Origin: Pseudomonas graminis
Lineage (GTDB): Bacteria; Pseudomonadota; Gammaproteobacteria; Pseudomonadales; Pseudomonadaceae
Reading direction: 5' to 3'
Assembly: GCF_002093745.1 (NCBI RefSeq)
Contig: NZ_MTSB01000006.1
Location: 248,001 to 312,000, forward strand
Length of the DNA stretch: 64,000 bases
The stretch's first letter is position 1. The number at the start of each line of letters is the position of its first letter. A model generated the notes under the pieces. The model did not search any database. It saw only the letters and a list, made by a program, of their open reading frames with translations, and had not been told where the DNA came from. Position numbers and translations under genes: made by a program. Below, piece after piece: positions 59,604 to 64,000 of the stretch.

Positions 59604-61679
59604 ATGAGCGAGCTTTCCCGGGTCTCGGTCACCGCGCTCAAGGGCGTCGGTGAGGCGATGGCAGAAAAGCTGGCCAGGGTCGGTCTGGAAAACCTGCAGG
59701 ACGTGCTGTTCCATTTGCCGTTGCGTTATCAGGACCGGACTCGCATCGTGCCGATCGGTGCGTTGCGCCCCGGTCAGGATGCCGTGATCGAAGGCGTCGT
59801 CAGCGGTGCCGACGTGGTGATGGGCAAGCGCCGCAGCCTGCTGGTAAGGCTCGGTGACGGCACTGGCGTCGTCAGCCTGCGTTTCTATCATTTCAGCAAT
59901 GCCCAGAAAGAAAGCATGAAGCGTGGCACGCACCTGCGCTGTTTCGGTGAGGCCCGTCCCGGTGCTTCCGGGCTGGAAATCTATCACCCTGAATACCGTG
60001 CGATCACCGGTGACGAACCTCCGCCCGTCGAACAGACACTCACGCCCATCTATCCCACGACCGAGGGTCTGACCCAGCAGCGTTTACGTCAGTTGTGTCA
60101 GCAAAGTCTGGCGATGCTCGGCCCTAAAAGCCTGCCTGACTGGCTGCCGGACGAACTGGCCCGGGACTATCAACTGGCACCGCTGGATGACGCGATCCGC
60201 TACCTGCATCATCCGCCCGCCGATGCTGACGTCGATGAGTTGGCCCTTGGACATCATTGGGCGCAGCACCGTCTGGCTTTCGAAGAGCTGCTGACCCATC
60301 AGCTTTCCCAGCAGCGCTTGCGTGAAAGCCTGCGCTCGCAACGTGCTCCGGCGTTGCCAGTCGCGAAGAAACTGCCGAAACAATTTTTCGCCAACCTGGG
60401 TTTTGCGCCCACCGGTGCCCAGCAGCGCGTTGGCAAGGAAGTGGCCTACGACCTCAGCCAGCCAGAGCCGATGCTGCGCCTGATTCAGGGCGACGTAGGC
60501 TCGGGCAAGACCGTGGTCGCCGCATTGGCGGCCTTGCAGGCGCTGGAAGCGGGTTATCAAGTGGCGTTGATGGCGCCTACGGAAATTCTCGCCGAGCAGC
60601 ATTACATCAACTTTCAGCGTTGGCTCGAGCCGCTGGGCGTGGGTGTGGCGTGGCTGGCGGGCAAGCTCAAGGGCAAGGCGCGTGTCACGTCACTGGAGCA
60701 GATTGCCAGCGGGACGCCGATGGTGGTGGGCACCCACGCGCTGTTTCAGGACGAAGTGCAGTTCAAGAACCTGGCGCTGGTGATCATCGACGAGCAGCAC
60801 CGCTTCGGCGTTCAGCAGCGTCTGGCACTGCGCAAAAAGGGCGTGGGAGGCCTGATGTGCCCGCATCAGTTGATCATGACCGCCACGCCGATCCCGCGCA
60901 CGCTGGCCATGAGCGCCTACGCCGATCTGGACACCTCGATCCTCGATGAGCTGCCACCCGGCCGTACGCCGGTCAATACCGTGCTGGTTGCCGACAGCCG
61001 CCGGCTGGAAGTGGTTGAGCGTGTGCGTGCGGCCTGCGCCGAGGGGCGGCAGGCGTATTGGGTCTGTACGTTGATTGAAGAATCAGAAGAACTGACCTGC
61101 AAGGCCGCTGAAACCACGTACGAAGAACTCAGCAGTGCGCTGGGCGAGGTGCGTGTCGGGCTGATCCACGGGCGCATGAAGCCTGCAGAAAAAGCCGCGA
61201 TCATGGCCGAATTCAAGCAGGGCGCTCTGCAATTGCTGGTGGCGACCACGGTCATCGAAGTCGGTGTCGACGTGCCTAATTCCAGCCTGATGATCATCGA
61301 GAACCCGGAGCGCCTCGGGCTGGCCCAGTTGCACCAGTTGCGTGGCCGGGTTGGTCGCGGCAGTGCCGTCAGTCACTGTGTGCTGCTCTATCACCCGCCG
61401 CTTTCACAAATCGGCCGTCAGCGGCTGGGCATCATGCGTGAAACCAACGATGGCTTTGTGATCGCTGAAAAGGATCTTGAACTGCGTGGTCCCGGTGAAA
61501 TGCTCGGAACGCGACAAACGGGCCTGCTGCAATTCAAGGTCGCGGACCTGATGCGCGATGCCGACCTGCTCCCGGCTGTACGCGACGCAGCCCAGGCCCT
61601 GCTTGAGCGCTGGCCGCAACACGTCAGCCCGTTACTGGACCGATGGCTGCGTCATGGCCAGCAGTATGGCCAGGTGTGA
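59604..61679 (+). CDS. recG: ATP-dependent DNA helicase RecG
   Basis: The 691-residue fork-reversal helicase has an N-terminal wedge domain (FHLPLRYQDRTRIVPIGALR, and the OB part VSLRFYHFSNAQK). SF2 motifs follow: GDVGSGKTVVAALAAL (I), DEQHRFGVQQR (II), MTATPIPRTLA (III) and HQLRGRVGRG (VI). The ATG at 59604 gives the usual MSELSRVSVTALKGVG. Pairing with oxyR makes sense for repair after oxidative damage. Confidence 0.97.
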   Translation: MSELSRVSVTALKGVGEAMAEKLARVGLENLQDVLFHLPLRYQDRTRIVPIGALRPGQDAVIEGVVSGADVVMGKRRSLLVRLGDGTGVVSLRFYHFSNAQKESMKRGTHLRCFGEARPGASGLEIYHPEYRAITGDEPPPVEQTLTPIYPTTEGLTQQRLRQLCQQSLAMLGPKSLPDWLPDELARDYQLAPLDDAIRYLHHPPADADVDELALGHHWAQHRLAFEELLTHQLSQQRLRESLRSQRAPALPVAKKLPKQFFANLGFAPTGAQQRVGKEVAYDLSQPEPMLRLIQGDVGSGKTVVAALAALQALEAGYQVALMAPTEILAEQHYINFQRWLEPLGVGVAWLAGKLKGKARVTSLEQIASGTPMVVGTHALFQDEVQFKNLALVIIDEQHRFGVQQRLALRKKGVGGLMCPHQLIMTATPIPRTLAMSAYADLDTSILDELPPGRTPVNTVLVADSRRLEVVERVRAACAEGRQAYWVCTLIEESEELTCKAAETTYEELSSALGEVRVGLIHGRMKPAEKAAIMAEFKQGALQLLVATTVIEVGVDVPNSSLMIIENPERLGLAQLHQLRGRVGRGSAVSHCVLLYHPPLSQIGRQRLGIMRETNDGFVIAEKDLELRGPGEMLGTRQTGLLQFKVADLMRDADLLPAVRDAAQALLERWPQHVSPLLDRWLRHGQQYGQV

Positions 61680-61765
61680 TGCAGGCTACGCTTTGAACAC
61701 CACGTTCAACCGAAAAGGAATAACGTGGTTATACTTCAAAAAATGTAGGAAATTGGACAAAGCCC

Positions 61766-63163
61766 ATGACAGAAGTTGCCCACGTCAATGATTCGCACCA
61801 TGCGCCGTCGGTTATCCGGCAGTTGCTTGAAAAATTGGCTATCAGCTACAACGAAGTCATGGACGACAAAAGCCTGCCTCCGGCGCGCAAGGTCCAGGCC
61901 GTGCTGGTGGAGGACGCTGTCGGTGCCTTGCTGATCCTGTTTCCGCAAAGCCAGTTGCTGGACCTCAGCCGCATCACCGAGCTGACTGGCCGCCAATTGA
62001 CTGCGGTGTCACACGAGCGATTGGCACGCATGCTGACCAAGCACAACCTCCAGGTGCTGCCGGGTCTGCCTGCGCTGACCAGCTCACCGTGCCTTTACGA
62101 CGAACGTCTGCTGCAGGAGCCGAGGCTGCTCGTGGGGTCGGGTGAGCCGGGCATTCTGCTCGAAATCAGCAGTGACGACTTCAAAGGCATGCTGAGCAAG
62201 GCCAGCGCTGCGCACTTCGGCCAGTCAGTAGAGGCGATCCATCCCAATCTTGATCGCCCCGCCGATGATCCTGCAGAAATCACCCAGGCCATGCACGCCT
62301 TCACGGCGCGCCGTATTCAGCAGCGCCTGGAAGCGACGCTGGAAATTCCGCCATTGGCCGGCACTGCTCAGAAAATCATCAAACTTCGGGTCGATCCCGA
62401 TGCGACCATCGATGACATCACCGGTGTCGTCGAGACCGACCCTGCATTGGCCGCACAGGTTGTGAGCTGGGCGGCTTCGCCTTATTACGCCTCCACCGGC
62501 AAGATTCGCTCGGTTGAAGATGCCATCGTCCGCGTGCTGGGCTTTGATCTGGTGATCAACCTGGCGCTGGGCCTCGCGTTGGGCAAAACCTTGAGCCTGC
62601 CCAAGGATCAGCCGCAACAGACCACGCCTTACTGGCAGCAGTCGATCTACACCGCGGCGGTCATCGAAGGCCTGACCCGCGCTATCCCGCGCGCCAAGCG
62701 CCCGGAAGGCGGCCTGAGCTACCTCGCGGGCCTGCTGCACAATTTCGGTTATCTGCTGCTCGCTCACGTATTTCCGCCGCACTTCACGCTGATCTGCCGT
62801 CAGCTTGAGGTCAATCCGCACCTGCACCACAGTTACATCGAACATCACCTGCTGGGCATCAGCCGCGAGCAGATCGGCGCCTGGCTGATGCGCTACTGGG
62901 ACATGCCGGACGAACTCGCCACTGCGCTGCGCTTCCAGCACGACCCGCATTACACCGGCGAGCATCACGCTTACGCCAATCTGGTTTACCTGGCCGTACG
63001 GCTGTTGCGCGCCAACGGTATCGGCGCCGGCCCTCAGCAAGAAATCCCCGACGAACTGTTCGAACGCTTGGGTCTGACCCGCGAAAAAGCCAACGAGTCT
63101 GTGAAAAAGGTGCTGGAAGCAGAGGTATTGCTGCGCGAGCTGGCGTCGCAGTTCAGCAAGTAA
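61766..63163 (+). CDS. YbaK-like deacylase domain fused to HDOD signalling domain
   Basis: The 465-residue protein has an N-terminal part (residues about 15-160) resembling YbaK/EbsC aminoacyl-tRNA deacylases (VIRQLLEKLAISYNEVMDD, AVLVEDAVGALLILFPQSQLLD, HERLARMLTK). The HDOD domain (about 185-400) begins RIQQRLEATLEIPPLAGTAQKI; it contains VETDPALAAQVVSWAAS and a helix GLLHNFGYLLLAHVFPPHF. HDOD proteins usually act in signalling without an intact HD active site. The combined role is unknown. AAATTGGACAAAG precedes the ATG. It stands alone after recG. Confidence 0.85.
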   Translation: MTEVAHVNDSHHAPSVIRQLLEKLAISYNEVMDDKSLPPARKVQAVLVEDAVGALLILFPQSQLLDLSRITELTGRQLTAVSHERLARMLTKHNLQVLPGLPALTSSPCLYDERLLQEPRLLVGSGEPGILLEISSDDFKGMLSKASAAHFGQSVEAIHPNLDRPADDPAEITQAMHAFTARRIQQRLEATLEIPPLAGTAQKIIKLRVDPDATIDDITGVVETDPALAAQVVSWAASPYYASTGKIRSVEDAIVRVLGFDLVINLALGLALGKTLSLPKDQPQQTTPYWQQSIYTAAVIEGLTRAIPRAKRPEGGLSYLAGLLHNFGYLLLAHVFPPHFTLICRQLEVNPHLHHSYIEHHLLGISREQIGAWLMRYWDMPDELATALRFQHDPHYTGEHHAYANLVYLAVRLLRANGIGAGPQQEIPDELFERLGLTREKANESVKKVLEAEVLLRELASQFSK

Positions 63164-63172
63164 CACCGTGCA

Positions 63173-63200
63173 GGCGCCCCCTACTCAGGTGGGCGCCGTT
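63173..63200 (+). terminator. Weak terminator after the HDOD gene
   Basis: GGCGCCC (63173-63179) pairs with GGGCGCC (63191-63197), followed by GTTT. The rest of the 352-base gap to 63515 is upstream region for the citrate transporter. I see no gene and no certain promoter in it. Confidence 0.4.
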
Positions 63201-63515
63201 TCCGCAACCTTACCTCCCCGCGCCTCTCTCTGTGGTGCGCCATGACATTTGCGACAATAAAATTCCCATCGCCGTTGATTGAAAGGTCGGTGAAAGCTTG
63301 GGCAATTAGCATCGACCCACTTCCGGCAAAAAGACCGGTTAGCCAGGAACGGACTCCAAGGTGTTTCAGGCCCAATTAACAACAATAATGGTGATTCCGA
63401 TGCTTGCTGACTTTTCTTTCTACACCCTCCTTGCGCCCCCACTCCACGTACCGATCCTGCTGAGCTGATTCGTTCATTTCACGTTCTGTAGCCGTTTGAC
63501 GTCTGGAGTATTCCC

Positions 63516-64000
63516 ATGCTGACTTTCCTTGGCTTTGCCATGGTTATTGCGTTCATGTACCTGATCATGAGCAAGCGCCTGACTGCGCTGATCGCCCTGA
63601 TTCTGGTCCCGATCATCTTTGCCCTGTTCGGCGGCTTCGCGTCGCAGATCGGCCCGATGATGCTCGCGGGTATCACCAAGCTGGCGCCGACCGGCGTGAT
63701 GCTGATGTTCGCCATTCTGTACTTTGCGCTGATGATCGACTCCGGCCTGTTCGACCCGGCCGTGCGCAAGATCCTGAAAATGGTCAAAGGCGACCCGATG
63801 CGCATCTCGATCGGCACCGCAGTGCTGGCGCTGGTGGTGTCCCTCGACGGTGATGGCGCGACCACCTACATGATCTGCGTTGCTGCCATGCTGCCGCTGT
63901 ACAGCCGCGTCGGCATGAGCCCGCGCATCATGGCCGGTCTGATCATTCTGGCAGGCGGCGTGATGAACATGACCCCATGGGGCGGCCCGACCGCGCGTGC
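63516..64000 (+). CDS. CitMHS family citrate-metal:H+ symporter, N-terminal part (partial)
   Basis: The first 161 codons are present before the window ends. The sequence begins MLTFLGFAMVIAFMYLIMSK and has repeated long hydrophobic helices. GDPMRISIGTAVLALVVSLDGDGATTYM, and at the end AGGVMNMTPWGGPT, are signatures of CitM/CitH transporters, which take up citrate complexed to Mg2+ or Ca2+. GGAG precedes the ATG by about 9 bases. It is a plausible target of Crc. Confidence 0.9.
   Translation, partial: MLTFLGFAMVIAFMYLIMSKRLTALIALILVPIIFALFGGFASQIGPMMLAGITKLAPTGVMLMFAILYFALMIDSGLFDPAVRKILKMVKGDPMRISIGTAVLALVVSLDGDGATTYMICVAAMLPLYSRVGMSPRIMAGLIILAGGVMNMTPWGGPTAR

Overview
The window is a piece of a Pseudomonas chromosome, most likely the P. 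syringae group. It is GC-rich. Its gene order follows blocks I remember from the P. aeruginosa chromosome: rep-xpt, dadX-ridA-dadA with divergent dadR, rpmBG, radC-coaBC-dut-algC-argB, pyrE/crc, rph-yicC-gmk-rpoZ-spoT-ridA and oxyR-recG. It also carries dispersed Pseudomonas palindromic repeats, including a REPIN-type pair built on GTGGGAGCGGACTTGTCCGC. I see no rRNA, tRNA, CRISPR, insertion sequence, prophage or integrase.

Layout. 1-12 kb: the 3' end of argH, a fused SpmA/SpmB-like membrane protein, a DUF2914 membrane protein, a membrane-anchored M16 peptidase, a Na/Pi cotransporter with PhoU domain, a methyltransferase, a chemoreceptor, a LysR regulator and a MATE exporter. 12-16.7 kb: a GGDEF-EAL protein (ProE-like), Rep helicase and Xpt. 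16.8-21.4 kb: a sulfide/persulfide detoxification locus made of a divergent sigma-54 activator (FisR type), a persulfide dioxygenase, a type II sulfide:quinone oxidoreductase and a TauE/SafE exporter. 21.5-38 kb: a catabolic region holding an acetyl-CoA hydrolase family protein, cytochrome c5, a PauR-like polyamine regulator, the D/L-alanine catabolic operon dadA-ridA-dadX with dadR, a PauB-like oxidase, a MocR regulator, a ClsC-like cardiolipin synthase, an MFS carrier, a tandem repeat array, a KauB/PuuC aldehyde dehydrogenase, a cupin protein and an I78 inhibitor. 37.6-54.5 kb: housekeeping genes. 54.6-64 kb: a lipoprotein, a nucleoside-diphosphate-sugar epimerase-like protein, exbB-exbD-tonB, oxyR-recG, a YbaK-HDOD protein and the start of a CitMHS citrate transporter cut by the window end.

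How the genes work together. FisR should sense sulfane sulfur through three cysteines and activate the pdo-sqr-tauE operon from a -24/-12 promoter, so that sulfide is oxidised to persulfide, then sulfite, then exported. DadR controls conversion of L-alanine to D-alanine (DadX) and its oxidation (DadA), with RidA clearing the 2-aminoacrylate/imine by-product. The PauR-, PauB- and KauB-like genes form a dispersed gamma-glutamyl-polyamine pathway. AlgC feeds alginate, Psl-type polysaccharides, LPS and rhamnolipid precursors. Crc, SpoT, RpoZ and OxyR are global regulators.

The window is mostly core genome. The least explained items are the 29-bp/150-bp repeat array at 34.45-35.05 kb, a terminator-like hairpin inside the dad operon, three TACAGATT boxes before the MocR gene, the CTGCCA repeats before pdo, and several domain fusions of unknown role. 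I did not find a convincing wholly new multi-gene system.
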